From positions 1,977,501 to 2,041,500 of the forward strand of contig NC_051107.1 of NCBI RefSeq assembly GCF_901709675.1: 64,000 bases of DNA. Direction: 5' to 3'. Below the pieces are notes generated by a model, which worked only from the letters and a program-made list of their open reading frames with translations, searched no databases and was not told the origin of the DNA. This DNA comes from Syngnathus acus. Lineage: Eukaryota; Chordata; Actinopteri; Syngnathiformes; Syngnathidae. Each line of letters opens with the position of its first letter. The first letter of the stretch is position 1. Below, in pieces: positions 28,201 through 43,063 of this stretch. The translations under genes were made by a program, and so were the position numbers.

Positions 28201-31200
28201 TGTGAACGGACAGTATTTGTCAGTGTCGATCAAAATCAAGCTTAACATTTCCCAACCTTTGTATTCCAGCTCTTGCGCAAGAGGCCTTAATGTCCACTCG
28301 ATGAGGCTTACGTGTATCAAAAAGCAACAAACACGGCCGTATCATTACCGACTTTAATTGCGAGTTTGGACTCCGATCCGCCGCTGAATATAATTGTCCA
28401 AATAATCCGTATTTACCGTGACGAAGCGTGTCAGCGAAATGCGGCAAAAGCAAAACGACTCTCTGGTGTTTGCTTTAAAGTCTGTCTACGGGACGGCCAA
28501 CATTTCGAGGCAGTAATAACAATGGAGTGCGAACGTTTTTGCCAACAGCTACACGGCGCCGTGTTTTCTCAGGGCAGTATTCAGTATTTTGCTCTTTTTT
28601 TTTTTTTTCCCCAACACTTGTCAAAACCTGCGCAGCCTTTTGAGGAACATTTTACATCTCCAAGGCCTTGTTAAGTCACTCGCCGAGCGATGAGCGGACT
28701 TCGACTACTCTGCGGTTACATCTCTTAAACGCTTCCTCCTGAGCATCCCCGAGCAGCATTAGCAGCTTTTCTGGCTCCTCGCCGGAGATAAACAAGGATA
28801 ACGCACAGGCGATCCGATTGGCACAAAGCTGTTTGTGTGCTGCCGGGGAGGACAAAATGGAAGTTGTTCTTGAAATAGGGATGTTTACTAAACGAGGAGT
28901 GACTGGGCAAACACGAGGCCGCACCTGAATGAGCTCAGTTGGCACATGTGCGCCGCCGTTAGCCACATTTGGCACGGCCATTTTGAATATGTCAGCCAAG
29001 AAAAAAATATAATTCAGTGACACGGAGATAGCTAGTACCTGTTTCTCGGCGTGTGTGCGGGCGTGCTCCTCCTGAGCGAGCACCAGCTCCCTCTCGGTCG
29101 TGATCTGAACGCTTTCCCTAAGGGCCTCCTCGAGCTCCTCGATGCGCTCCTCCTTGGAGCGTATGGAGTCCTGCAACACACGTGGACAAAATTTTTGAAA
29201 ATGTCACATGCAGTGCCAGCAGAGTGATCGATGTATTTTCATCCGTGGAAAGCTTGGACTTGACTTTGGCGGGGACGCTGCATTTGTAAGTTGATTTTTT
29301 TTTTTTCAAACTGCACCGATGGAGTAATAAAACAAAAATACTGTCAAAATCACGCACTGTGTATAATGTGCTTGCCCCAAAAATCACGCTCCAACCATTT
29401 TTTTTTTGTTAAATACGATTGTAATTCTAAGTGCGCCTTAATAGTCGGAAAAATACGATTTTAAATTCGAGTTAAAAAAAAAATAAATGAAACCACACAA
29501 ACCACCTGGCAAACCCTCCAAACATTTTGTTCTGAAAACCCCAATGTGGTGACTTTAAAATAAACTTGCTAGAGTTTAAAGTGCAAAACATGACAGCTTC
29601 TCACGTCAACGTAAATCCGATTAAACCGATAATCTCCTCCCCCTGAGTCTTTGGAATTCAAAATTACGCCTGAAGGGTTTTTAAAACAAAAAATGATGAC
29701 GCGACATTTTGGAATTGAATATCTTCTGAGTCCAGGTCCAGATGTAACATGACTCGGAGTCTAACAATGCAGAACGAGTTGGACCTAATTCGATTAATCG
29801 TCTCTTATTGTGCTGAATCAAATTTACTCGGATTTCGCTCGCCGTCTGACTCGCGACGATTCCGAAATGAAACATCAGTTACGGTTATTTCCTGAGTCCC
29901 GATGCGTGGAGTCACACAAGTGAGAATTGTCATCTGCCTCTAATCATGGGAGGCCGCTAACAATTCCGGGAAGAGTGTGGGGGGGTGACTAGGAAAGTTC
30001 AAGGGGACGAGTCAGAAGAAAGCGAAGGACACTTGCAGAACTCCACTTCAATGCCGAGATGCTGAAGCCCCGTTTTAAAAGCCGCAACATCGGCTGCATA
30101 GCTCGGCGTGGGCGAGTGTGTGCATCGGTCCTTTGCTTCTCTTGTCACCTCATTCCGTGTCAATCATCCTCTGCGGATACCCGCTCGCGCATACTCCCCG
30201 AGCTGCATCCAGTGTGTTCGTGTCCACGATTGCGTTGCCTGTTTGACATTGCCCAAGGCGGCTCCCTGTCACATTTTGACACGTTGCCATTGTTGTGATA
30301 GCTGCGACATTTTCAAGGTATAGGGCTGGAAAGTGGATAGGAGGAGAAACTTTTTCTCCCTCCCTTAAACTTTTTTCCGGTTCTCCCCTCTCCCCCTTTC
30401 GTACCTTTATCTGCTGGGAGCTCTCGTTCAAATCGTCCTCCAGTTTCTTGGCCTCCTCCATCAACTGGGCGTTCTTGCTCTTCTCAAGTTGCTCCTTGTG
30501 CTTCAGGTTGGCCACCTTCTTGGACTGATCCTTCATCTGCCTGAATGTACAAAACACACAAAGTCAGTTAGGGCTGATGCCAACTGAATATTTTTAGAAT
30601 CATAAATTGGATTGATTGATGAGCCTATTTATTATTATAGCTGTGACTTTGAGTGTGTATGGTTACAAAGGGTGGTGAGTGACTTGGGTGTCAATGAATG
30701 AAACTATAGAGCAAGGATACTGTTGCGAAAGGAAAAAAGAAAAAAATGAAACCAAAATTGAAAAGTGTCTTTAGGAAGAAAAAAAAAAACACTTACACAA
30801 CTAAAATTACTTACAAGGTGGTGACTGGTGAGTGACATGGGTGTCAGAGAAATAAATTAAAAAACAAATTCAACCGATGCAAACCTGTTTTTCTTTTCAA
30901 AACCTAAATCCAACCCTCTTCATGATAAATGTTTTTTTTAACCCTTTGACATCACCTTTCACATAAGTAGACCTGCTCCATCTACACAACAGCTGCTACT
31001 CTCGCCCAATAATATCCCTTTTGTCCTCAACGGTATGAAAAGTCAACTTTTGTACGTCCGACCTATCTGACGAGACAAAAAGGTAAAAAAAAAAAGACCG
31101 GAGGGAACTTTGTCATGGAATCAGCAGGCCCAGTGGATAGCGAAAGGGTTTAATCCCCCCCCCCCCGCCCCGAGTAAGCCGCCTGGAAGCCTCTGTCGCA

Positions 31201-34200
31201 AACCTATCGGCTATCGCAACCGGCTTGTCTTGATCGAGACCTTTAATACGCGCGCACACATACTTGCAGCCAGCTTGGCTCTAATGCCAGGAAGCTTTAA
31301 CAGCTTACACGGAATCACGGCTCGGGATGAAGGATAAGAAACACAAAAGGTCTGCGAGCGACCACACAGAGGCGGGCGTCGACTCAACTTTTTGTGTCGA
31401 GAAGTGCTGTTTGTGAAATGATGTGTACGGTAGCTCGGCTTGCACCGTGTAAATGTTAGCATAACTTCTTAGCGGATTGTAGAAAAACAGATATCCCACT
31501 TGCCAGGAAGCCAGAAGACCTCCAGTGATGGGAATCCAACAAATACTCATTGTTAGATTAGCAGCAGTTAGCGTTAGCATGCTATTGTTAGCATTCAAGA
31601 TAGAAGAACTGGGTTTTCCTATTCAACAAATACTCATTCTTAGATTAGCAGCAGTTAGCATACTATTGTTAGCATTCAAGATATAATGCTATGATGGGGG
31701 GACGGTTTTCCTTTTCAATTGGTGCCCTGACCCGGATCGTTTTTAACTCACTCTCGCCTGTCACCGAAAGACCCAAAAAAGAAAACTAAAAGACACATGC
31801 TAAATTTGATCCGCACCACCTTTCCACGCATGGATGCACGCATGTTTTCAGTATATTTGGGAATATCTTTCCAAGCCGTGTGTGTGTGCGTAACAGGTCA
31901 TAAACAGGCAGGAATGTTCCTATTGGAGAATGTCCAGGAAGCGTCTAGCATCCATCCAACTTCTCCGACCCCCCCCTTCTTTCACGCAACATTTACTGCA
32001 CGTATGCGAGGGCGCGCATGTGGACTTGATTTTTTGAGTCGGGCAATGTTCCCTATTGACCCAACACTCTAGTTTCATCTTGATTTTTTTTTATCCTGCT
32101 AATCACTTGTTTTGCTTGCATCTAGTAGATCACAAAGCCCAAGGCCTTAGATGACGACTCCACTCTGCCCACACCCACTGAAGCTTTTTGGTTCTTTCAC
32201 CATCCACTTAGCGACCACAGCAACCGTCAAACAATTGCCACATTTTTCACCAAAATGCCCTTTGCCGGGCTTTTAAAACTTGATAATTTGACTCCCACAG
32301 GACTATAAAACACACCCCAAACATTGGAGCCAATCCTACATGTTACTCTTTCATTACAAGCTTCAGAATGCAAGGAATGTACTCTTAAAATCCGCCTTAA
32401 GTGATATTGACTCCAAACACTGGCCGCTTTGTATGGCATCAAGCCTCAGACCACACATATTTCAGTTACACGTGTTCATTTATGCGCATCTACGCTCACG
32501 CAAACACGGTGGCCCGTGTGGCAAACAGTCTACGCGAGGTGTTAATGTAAACACGAGCTAAAGCTCGTCGACAGCACTTTGAACTTGATTGAACCACAAA
32601 AATCCCAGATACATTACTCGCAAAGCGTCTCCAAAAACTTCCCTAAACTCACCAACATTAGAACTTTTCTACCTCCTTCATTAGCATGCGGCTGATATTC
32701 AGGGGGCCCGCGTGAAGGTAATATTAATATTGCATTTAGAGTCCCGTATAAATATTTGATCAGAAATACTCAGAGGACTCATGTATGTTTACTGCGCACA
32801 GTTCACACAAAATTAACATCAAGGATTTCCTTTTAACGACGTGGAATTTCACTTTTTCTTTTACAAAAAAAACCAACACTGATGGTGTTGGTTTGGTTTA
32901 TTACGGTGAAAGAAAGTATCTGAAAGTTAAAAGTTTATATTTGCCCGCTTTTTTTATAGACATGGATGAAATGCAGCAGGGTAAAAAGGTAACAAAGAAA
33001 AAAAAAAAAAAAAAGCCAAACTGCTAAAGAAACAATAATTAGTTTCAACATTTAATTCAGTGATTCTGTTATGTACCACTAGAGGGCGCCCCCATACAAC
33101 TACCGGGTATTCCTACCACACATTTGTTGACAGATTTTACTGTACAAATTTTGTCCACTAGGAAGCAGTAAGTTTTTAATGATTTGGAATAAATAAATTA
33201 AAAAATAATTATTATTTTGAGATTTTTTTTCTTTTTCTTAAATGTTGATACGTTTTAGGAGATTAACAACTACGCAACTGTGTCGGGCGAAACAAAATTC
33301 TTAGACGGTGGCCCAACCAAGCCAATACGAATTTCATCGCTAAATACGACGTCAGTAGTTTGTAACACCAACTCTGAAGGTCGCTTCAGGACAAATCGTA
33401 CACTGCTAGACTAGCTCATTCCGATGTTTAACAAAAATAAAAAAAACTCAAAATCTCATATTGTTTGAGTTCCAGCTCCTGAGCGTGAAATTAGTGGTGC
33501 ATTTTTGCAGGGCTCAAATAGATGAGATAAAATGCATTTAGTAGCTTTGAACACTTTGTTCAAGGGGTTTTGTTGCTGTTGGACAAGTCCAGATGAGCTT
33601 TGCGCTAAGTTGCGATAACAGCCGTTTGCTTTCATGCGCAGGTATTTCATTTCCAGAATTTGGTTGTTTCTTAGAGGCATAAAGGTCATATTGAATTTTC
33701 CCGACTTCCCCTTGTTTCTCCGAGATCGACTAAGTATTTTCTATTGTGCTGTAAAAAGGTTTGAACTTCTTAGCGCCACTGTTCCCTGGCCGTCTTGTTT
33801 TGGTGATTCAACTCCAACTCTAAAGGGAAATTCAAAAAAAAAAGTTGCTTTGCTGGGTACGCGACTGAAGAGTTCATTTTTTTTGTTTTGTTTTTATTTT
33901 TTGGGTGCGCGACGAGCCTCCTGTTTTGATGTGAGGAACTCCACATCCTCCGCCAAACGTCTGACATCAGTGTTTCCCCGGCTCCAAAAAAGAATTGTTT
34001 TGTTTCTTTGTTCCTGCGGTTGCTTTGAGGTCCTTGTGTGACTCGTACTTAACGCAGACGTGCCGCCCGGAGGATTTGCGGGCTATCGGCTGATTGTAGC
34101 ACACGCTTGCTCGCTCTTGTACTTCTCGTGTTAATCGTGAGACTGCTGAGGAACATAAAAGCATTTGCAATGATGCTGAAAACAAAACCTTTCTATGGTT

Positions 34201-37200
34201 ATGCTCATTTTCTGTGATTTTTTTAACTTCTACTATCCAACAAAAACGAAATTATAATTTTCAGATATACACAGTGTGAGTGACTCCGATTATTCCATTA
34301 ATTAATGGATGAATCGGAGACAATTTCACTTGCTTTAAAGTGTATAAAAATATTTTGACCTCTAGTACTAATTATTAGCCAATATATTTTTTTTCATTTT
34401 GTTTTTTATTTAGTGATTAAAAACAACTAAACAACAATATTTATCACACAAGAACGATTGTATTCCAAAGTAAACGATTTGAACGATAAATTAGTCTGCT
34501 TTTGTGCAGGACTAGAGAAATTGAAGATTTATTACTTTTGAGAGCCTGGAATTAAAAGATTTTGATAACCTTTACTTAGAAAATATCTGTAAATCATTAC
34601 TCGATTATTAAAATACAAGTTTTGATAATCGATTTGTTGTTGATTAATCGATTAATTTTGACATAAGGCGCACTCAATATCCTTAAATCTTCTAAAACTT
34701 GATCTTTTGGTCGCAATAATTAGTTGCAAGTGTTCATCCACAAATATGATCATAATTCTATTAAAGTTTTAGCATGAGCAGGATGGTAGAACAGTACGAG
34801 ACTTTCCTCCTCGAGGGAGAAAGCGATGCGACAAAGTGAGAAGCCGTCAAAGTCAAAAGCCTCGCCAAGCCAGCGAGACATGACGGGAATGATTAAAAAG
34901 CAGAGTTTACGACAAGAGCGAGGACAAGAGCTAGGATGACGAGAGCGGGGAAAAAAAAGAAGGCATGCCGTATACTAACCTCGAGGCAAGACTTGGCGGC
35001 GAGGCGTTGCGTGGAGAAGATGAAAGAAAGCCAAAGAGGGGAAAGGTGAGACGGGAAGTGAGCACGAGGTTGATCACACAAAGACAGAAAGTGAAAGTGA
35101 GACAGGTGCACAGACATCATCGCACAGACATTTTGCAGGCAGGACGGCGAGGCAGGCAAACGAACAGTTCGGTTTTTCCACTTTTAGCTATTTCACCCGA
35201 GTTAGCTAACTGCTAATGTACGGTAAAAAAAAAATTCAGAATATTTTAAGAAATTTACACGCCCAAAAAATATCAAAGCAATTTTAAGAGTCTCATTTAG
35301 TGTTTGGACTTGCTCAATGTCTAAAGTGCCTCCGCTGACAAACTTCTTTGATTTTTTTTTTTCCGATTCTTTTAAATCGTCTCCATCCTCACGCTCGTCT
35401 TTCCTTCCTCTTGGTCGTCGCTTGTCTCACTTTGTTTTCCACTCCGCTGTCCAAATCCTTTATTTTGGCCATCATGGCAGATTTCTAAGCTCCATTTCCC
35501 CCCAGTGTGAAGTCACTCAGTCTGCTCCAATTACCATCCTAGTTACTGAAATAAATAGCCCGGCACTGTATTATACAGCTGGATTTACACACGCGGGAAG
35601 GTCGATGATTGCTGGCCTTGTTGAACCCGCGTGCGAACTTTTCATCATCGGCATTCGACGCTGCCAAGTCATACAGCGGACGAGTGGAAGTGTTCCACCT
35701 GGGCTAATTTTTTACTGTACATCGGAAAACAATCGGCGATCATCGATTACGATCGTGAGCAGGAAATGTTCAATCACGTATTATAATCTAGAGATATTTA
35801 TTTGGACCCAGAACAAAGGTTTTCCAACAATGTTCTACATTTTTTAATGGCCAAATCCACCCGGACCGTTCCTTGCAAAGGACAGTATAAGAAGATATTT
35901 GAGGTTACGACCAAAAGGGAATTGACCTTGCTGTTCCAATACTTTTGAAAGGTATCTTGGCGGAGTTCTACCTTCCCAGAACTATTCCAGTTTGCGTTCA
36001 CTGCGACGCTCAGACGAAATAAATCTTTAAACATACACAGCTAAACCCCCCACTAATTGGACGTCGGCGGCTGCTGAATTATAAATAGCCATTTTTTTTT
36101 TTTTTCCGGTCGGCCAGACGTGGACACTTTGAAACGAATGTCCCCGGAATCATTAAGAGTCATTAGTTTTACTGCTTTCAAAAAGGACATGGAAAGAGAG
36201 GAGAAGGTTGCAGTGGGACCTAACGAGTAAGTGGACACGGATGATGAAAAAGACGTCTGGCCTTTGGATCAACACTTTTTGCTTTTCCTGCGTGACGTTT
36301 TTTGAAGCCGTTCCAAATAAAGCCTGTCAGTGTACACAACACAAAGATACGCAAGTGGGTACAGTGTTAGAAAACTGGACAAAACAAAGTCACACAGAAG
36401 TGATTGTTAGGAGAAAAAAAAAATCATCTGTAGTTAGTTGCAAGTCAAGCATCCCGAGCTAAAATCAAAGAGTTGCATCAGTGACTGGGTGAGAACAAAG
36501 AGTGGCAGACTGCACAGATCGAGACTTTTTTTTTTTTGGGTGTCAGGCAACAACTCGTGCTGACGGCCCACATGTGGCGCGAGAAAGTTTCTTCTCGGGA
36601 GAACAGTCACAATATTTAGATTTCGAGAAAACTTGGCTCGCTAGTGTGCGATACTGCAACTCTACTGGAGGTCATTAATGAATTCAGCTGCGTCCCATAA
36701 GGAAAAAGGCGGCCATTTTCTTTTTTTACTTTTATTTCTGTATTTCCGGAAGGCGAACTAAAAATACTTGAATTTTCTCCAAAATTATTACAATTATTTT
36801 TTAATTATTTTTATTATTCTCAAATTATTATAATTCGTATTTCGTAAGGCGCACCGATTATAAAGCCTCAAGGTCTATTTTTGTAAAGTTCCATAATTAG
36901 TTCTTTTTCAACTTTCGATATCCATAGAGAAGACGTGCTTGTCAGTTTTTGAGAATATGAAAGAATTTTAAGTGCGCCTTATAGTCCGAAAAATACAGCA
37001 GTCATTTTTATTTTTGTTTATTTAATTTGACTCATTTGCTGTCCGGGTTTATTCCCCTTAATGTGTCCCCTTAAGATGGAAATTTCCCAAAATAGACCTG
37101 GTCATTGAAGACTGCGCCTTATAATATGGAAAATACAGTTTTTCAAATGCATGACAACTTGAGTTAATGTTGTTGTCCATACAGGAAGGATGGGAGTCAA

Positions 37201-40200
37201 CTTTTTCCAAATGGGAGGGAACGCTGGCATATCCCGACCTCTGACAAGCAAAAGTGTTTTATTTGGGTTTCGTGCAACTTCCCCAAAATGATTGACAGGG
37301 CCTCCATCCACTCACGTGCCCAGGTAGTCCCACACCAGCCCCCCCATTGGCTGCTGAGAGGCAGCTGGGGGCGGGGCCTGTTTTGGCGGCTGCTGAGAAT
37401 GCCACAGATGGGAAGCGGAGGGCTTTCTGGTGTGCGTGAGATGGTCGTGTGCACAAATGTATATTCGCACGTGATTTAAAAAAAAAAAAAAGAGACGGGC
37501 GATGACATGTAATAAAATTAAAGGGGAAGGAAGAAGAGGAGAAGAAGCATAATTGAATGAATTTGCAGGATAAGGAAGTTATTGACTTCAGCGTCGGCAG
37601 AAAGTGGAGGAAAACAAAATTGGGTCGTTTCCGATATCAACTGATGATTTAAACCGGGAAAGACTGGCATTTGATTTATCGATCCGATTTTATGAAGCCT
37701 TTCCTCAGTGATTTACGTTTTACTTCCCGCTCACCTCTCCAGCTCGTGGATCTTTTTCTCCTTGTCGTTCTTCTCGTTCTCCATCTCCCTGAGGATCTCG
37801 AGGAGCCGCTCCACCTCGGCTTGAGCCTTCCCGGCGTCCTCTTTGTGACGGCTCACTTCCTGCTCCAGGTCGGAGATACGTTGCGAGAGTTCGGCGCTGG
37901 CCGCCGACTCCGCCGCCGCGCTCTGAGCCTGCGACCGGAAATAATTACACCAAATAAACGGGAGGAGGTGAGCGGCAACTATGGAAACGAGAAGTTCAAT
38001 GAGTTTAGACAGAAGGGGAATGAGCCAAGAACAACATTTGTGTTGAGGACGACTTGTACACGAGTTTAACGAGGCAGAAAACACAATTTGCGAGGGCGAT
38101 GAATACAAAAACGATTCATTGCATAACAATTCTTCACACTGTCATGGACAACAAAAGATACTCCAGGAAATCTCATCAAAAAAATAAATCCTTAAAGTTC
38201 CTAAAAAAAAAAAAAGAATAAACACAACGAAGGCGCTCTATTTTAGCCCCGCCCCTTTCCGAAAAGAAAATAGTTCAAAGAGTTTGACGCTATTTAGAAT
38301 AAATCTCCAAATTCACTTTACTGACATGGAATACAGGAGTGGCATTGTTTTTCCGCACCGCTAACGTTCCCAAAAAGAAGACACACAAAGAAAAAATAAC
38401 CCGCAAGTTCAAACCAAAAGTTATAACAGCTGCGAGAGTTTCCCTGAAGCAAATGTTGCTCTTGGGACACATTTTTGTGTATGCATATACACGCGAGTGT
38501 GTGTATGTGTGCCCACAAATTAGAAACCTTATTAGTTTTGGAAGACCACAAGCGATTTTACACATTTTAATTTTTTTTTTATGTGGAGAGTAAATGTTTG
38601 GGAGTCTGACAATATAATGGGCAGATGTGTGCGCAAGAGAAGACAAATAAAAGAGGAGTGTGTCAATCAAAAAACTCTACATAAGTCTGCCTTATGTCCT
38701 CGACAACACAAAGAGACAAACTTGAAAAAAACGCGCATTTGACCACCGACCTTTTTGAGTTGATTCTCCAATTTGATGCATTCCTCCTTCTTTTGCTCCA
38801 AAGAGATCTCCATGCTCTTCAGCCGGTTGTCCTTCTTCAGAGCCGAAGAGGCCAGAGAGGAGGCTTTCTCTTTTAGGTCCAAAACTGACGCCTAGGGACG
38901 CAAAAAAAAAAAAAAGGCGAAAAATGACTGAATACTTTTAGATATTGTGTTTTTGGAGTATAAGGTGCATCGGATTAGAACATAACAAAAAAAAACAAAA
39001 GGCTGTATAAAAGGCGATTAACCGATTAATCGATTTTAAGGGCGCCTTAAAAAAATAGAGGGAAATTACCAAATAGTTTCAGATATAGTTTTTTTTTACT
39101 ATAAGGTGCATCAGGTTAGAAAGCAAACAAGCACAGCAAATAAGTCAATATTTAATAAACATCAATACACAGGCTGATTAAAGGCAATTAACCGATTAAT
39201 CGATTTTAAGTGCGCCTTAAAAAAAAGGAGGGAAATGACCAAATAGTTTCAGGTATTTTTTTTTACTTTAAGGTACATCAGGTTAGAAGGCAAACCAGCA
39301 CAAAAACATTTATTCGACATTCATACATAGGCTGATTAAAACGCGATGAACCGATTAATCGATTTTAAGTGTTTATAGTCCGAAAAATATGGTAACGATA
39401 ACGTGACTCAAATCATTACAGCTGCAGATGATCTTCATTTTCAGAAGGGAAAAAGACATTTCCATCATAATATACCAGAGCGTGACCTTTCAACCACTTA
39501 GTCTTCCTTCCTTTCCGCAAGAACCTGCTCCTTGCATCTTAGTCATAACTGTGAGAGGAAATAAAAACCCCAATCAAAATAAACGTGTATTTTTATCCTT
39601 TGAGGTATTCGTCTCAAGTCAAGATTGTGACTCATCATCACCCTACTTTCAAAACTTTTTTCCCATGACCTGACCCCCCCCCCCCCCACCTCATTCTTCC
39701 CACTGGATCTTTCCATGCGTGAAGTCCATCTCCTTTTTTCCTTTTCGGTCTTTGCAGCAGTGATAGAGACGCGTCCATCGCACGGGAGGGGGAGGCACCG
39801 AAACGTATAATTTTACACTCGAGCGATTTCGCTAAAAGCCACACTGCAGATGATCGCGTTTGGTCGGAGAATACTTTTTGCCGCTTTACTCTCATTATCC
39901 AGTCTTTAGGTATGTGTGTGTATATGTTGCTGTTGTCTGGCAAACCCCACACGGGCGTTTAGGAATGCTTATTTTCTACCGTGTATATCTGGAAATTATA
40001 CAACTAGACATTAACGTTTTTTTATGAGCCCACAACATACTAAAAGAAACCACAGACTGTAACGCAAGTCAGAGAAGGTGAAATTAACCACCCTGGCCTT
40101 TTATTTATTTATTTATTTATTTTTAAACAATAACGTACGTATTTTCGGGCAGTGTTTGGGTGGAGTCGGTCTTTTAAAAGGTTTTGATTATAACTACTCA

Positions 40201-43025
40201 ACACGTCTTTTGACGGGTGGTTTAAAGGGCAGCATGTGTTTTGGAGATATATTAAAGACGCTGTAAAGTGAATACAGAGATTTGTTTTTAGGAATGCTTG
40301 AGGATAATTGTGGAGAACTACGGGAGTAAAAACATTTTTGGAAACGCCCTCTAATTCAGGCGTGTCAAACTCATTTTTGTCGCATTGTACTCATAGTTTC
40401 CTTCGGAGTGCCGCTATGACTGTCAACGCCTTTTATTATATACAGTATAGGCTACACAACAAAATGATGAACTAGCTTCAAAATAAAATAAAAAACTGTT
40501 CAAATATTTGAAAAAGATTAATGTAATAAAAAATTGCTAGCAATATCTGCAGTTCTTAAAAGTGCAATTTGCAATTTTAGTATTGACACAAAGTCGATGC
40601 ACAATTTGTCTTTGCGGGCCACATAAAATGATGTGGCGGGCGGTATCTGGCCCCCGGGCCTTGGGTTTGACACCTATACTCTAATCCAATGTTTTGTCTT
40701 GACTTAAAAAATGCCTTAGTTAGCTTAGCAGTTAGCTAGCTAAAAATACATATTCCCTTATGGGGTTTCTCAGTGGCATGACTGCTTTAGAGTGCCTTGT
40801 TGTTGCAGTGTGGAGAATTTTAACTCGTTCACTGCCAGTGACGACTATATACGTAAAAGTTTCGTTTTAACAGAGCTGGCTGTAAGATGTTCTTCTCTCA
40901 TTAAAAGTTTACTTCTAGACATTATCGGCGAGTGGTAACTTAAAGTTGCCTGGTCACTCCCCGTTTCTCCCCACACAGATGTGCGCTTTGCATAAAGGTC
41001 ACGCTAAGGTGTGCTTTCCACCGGCTGTGGGTCTTATATTATGTTGTCAAGGGGACGTGACTGTTTTATCATTGCGGTCCTTCAGCACAAGGACCTTGGT
41101 AGGATGGGGGGGGGATCTGTTCTACGGAGATAGATCAGTCAGGTTCTCCTTGACAGGGAAGGAGAATGTGTGCGCGTCTGGCTCGCAGCGCACATATTGA
41201 TGTATGTGTGTGTGTGTGTGTGTCGGTACCTCCCGGTCCGCAAGGTCAGCCTGCATCTGGGAAACTTTCTCCCGTAGCTCCTTCAGTTCCTTCTTGGTGG
41301 ACTCCACCTCGTCTCCCTTTTCTCGTTCGTCTTTCTCCCGCTGCTCTTTCAATCGCTCAATGATACGTTCCTGGACACAGTAAAAGGAAAGGGGGGGGGG
41401 GGGGGTGACAGATGGAAACAACGGGAAAAAAAAAAAAAAAGTCGTGCACCTTGAATCCAGATTGAATTTCCACACTCATAACAGTTGTATTAAACTTAAT
41501 ATGCATGGCAGCTCCGGCGGGGATAAACAGCCAAGCGTGATTTTAGACACATAATACGTTCTGGCAGCGCGTTTTATATCAACCAAATGACTATCGACGC
41601 TGGCAGCCGTCGTCGAGTTCAAATTGAAGACACAACAAGAGTGCCGTGTTTGTGTGACATAAGCGGGAAGATAGAATGTTAAAGAAAGCAAAAAAAAAAA
41701 ATGCAATAAAAACGAGGAGCTTGGGAAAGTCGGAGACGACAGTCACTTGCCAATACACACATCGGCTTCGGTATTAGCGACAAAACAATTAATCGGCTTA
41801 TTTCCTGAGCGAACGATGTCGAATACCTTTTCGGATAGAGCCTCCTCGAGCGTTCCCAGAGCCGTGTCGGTGTTGGACGTGTCCGTCTGTAAGGACTTGA
41901 CTCGGCCTTTGAGGCCACTCAGCTGCTTTTCCTTGTCCTTCAGCTGATCCTGGAGGTTCTCGATCTACACGTGAGAAGAATTACATACATTATTCAGATT
42001 TCCGAAAAGATTGGGAAAGTAGCCATCACGTGTACTGGAAGTGAAAATGTGGTGTTTTTTGGCTCGGGGGGTCTCGGTCCCAAATGTGTTTGACGACTGA
42101 AACGATTCCACGCCAAATTCATCCAAACACCTGGGGCTTTCCCAAAATGTTCCAATAAAGTTGGAAACCCAAAATGTCTCTTCGAGGCCAACGAAGGGGT
42201 CAGCAATACAAAATTGACTTTATAACTTGGTTGGGGAATGAAAATAGCGGTTAGCCTCGCTAGCTTTGGCTCGTCTGACCGTCGCTAGTTTTAATATGTT
42301 CACACCGGCATGACCAGAAATGAGGTGTGAGCGGAATACAAAATGAAACTGGCGGGTTTGTTGAACAACAACAAAAATATATTTTGTGAAAAAGGTGAGT
42401 TGCGTGGAATAATGTGAACCCAATCCGAGGCGCAAATAAAGGTTGTGTAAACATAACTGACTAGTAGTTAATGTGCAATTAATCAAAATTAAATACTATT
42501 TACGATTATTACAATGCTCAAAATTGACAATCGTAAAAAAACTATTATTAAAATTCCAAATGTTGCTCCAAAAAATGATTCTTTTAATAATTATGATTTT
42601 AATCATTACCCAAACAATCGTGATTATTTTTTTTCCCAGATTTGACCAGCCCTATAACTAACATCGGCAAGTAATCAATTTCACCAATGCTTTTATCACA
42701 TTTTAATCAATTGCATTAACATTTTTGTTGTTAAACCCCTTTTAAAAATTGATGAAACAAAATATGGCGGAAGACAAGACAATAAAACAAACTAATGGAA
42801 GACAGCAAATATGTAAAGTAATGTTAAAAATTGAAATAATACCACATTCCCTCTGCTTTCTTTTCCTTTAAGATCCTTTTGAATCATTAAAATTAATGTC
42901 CTGATTTTATTGAAAAAAAAAACTCCCACGTTCATAGTGCAGATTTGTGCGTGCAGTAAAACATCTCCAGCACCTCATTAATCAACTGTTCACTTGACAG
43001 CTTGACTGACAGCTCGCTCTCCTCA

Positions 43026-43063
<38 letters not shown>

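Larger units (their letters stand above)
30541..37734 (-). other. erc1 intron c14-c15
   Basis: 7.2 kb. Holds a tandem duplication (31536-31715), an AT-rich repeat (34270-34668), a degenerate transposon (36836-36996) and a solo end (37107-37136). Confidence 0.7.
38892..41229 (-). other. erc1 intron c12-c13
   Basis: 2.3 kb. Contains a three-unit array (38945-39395), a hAT-like element (40357-40678) and a TG run (41205-41223). Confidence 0.75.

Noticed and set aside
35317-35847. 176-codon plus-strand frame
   Set aside because: No recognisable domain, low-complexity start, lies in an erc1 intron in the antisense direction.
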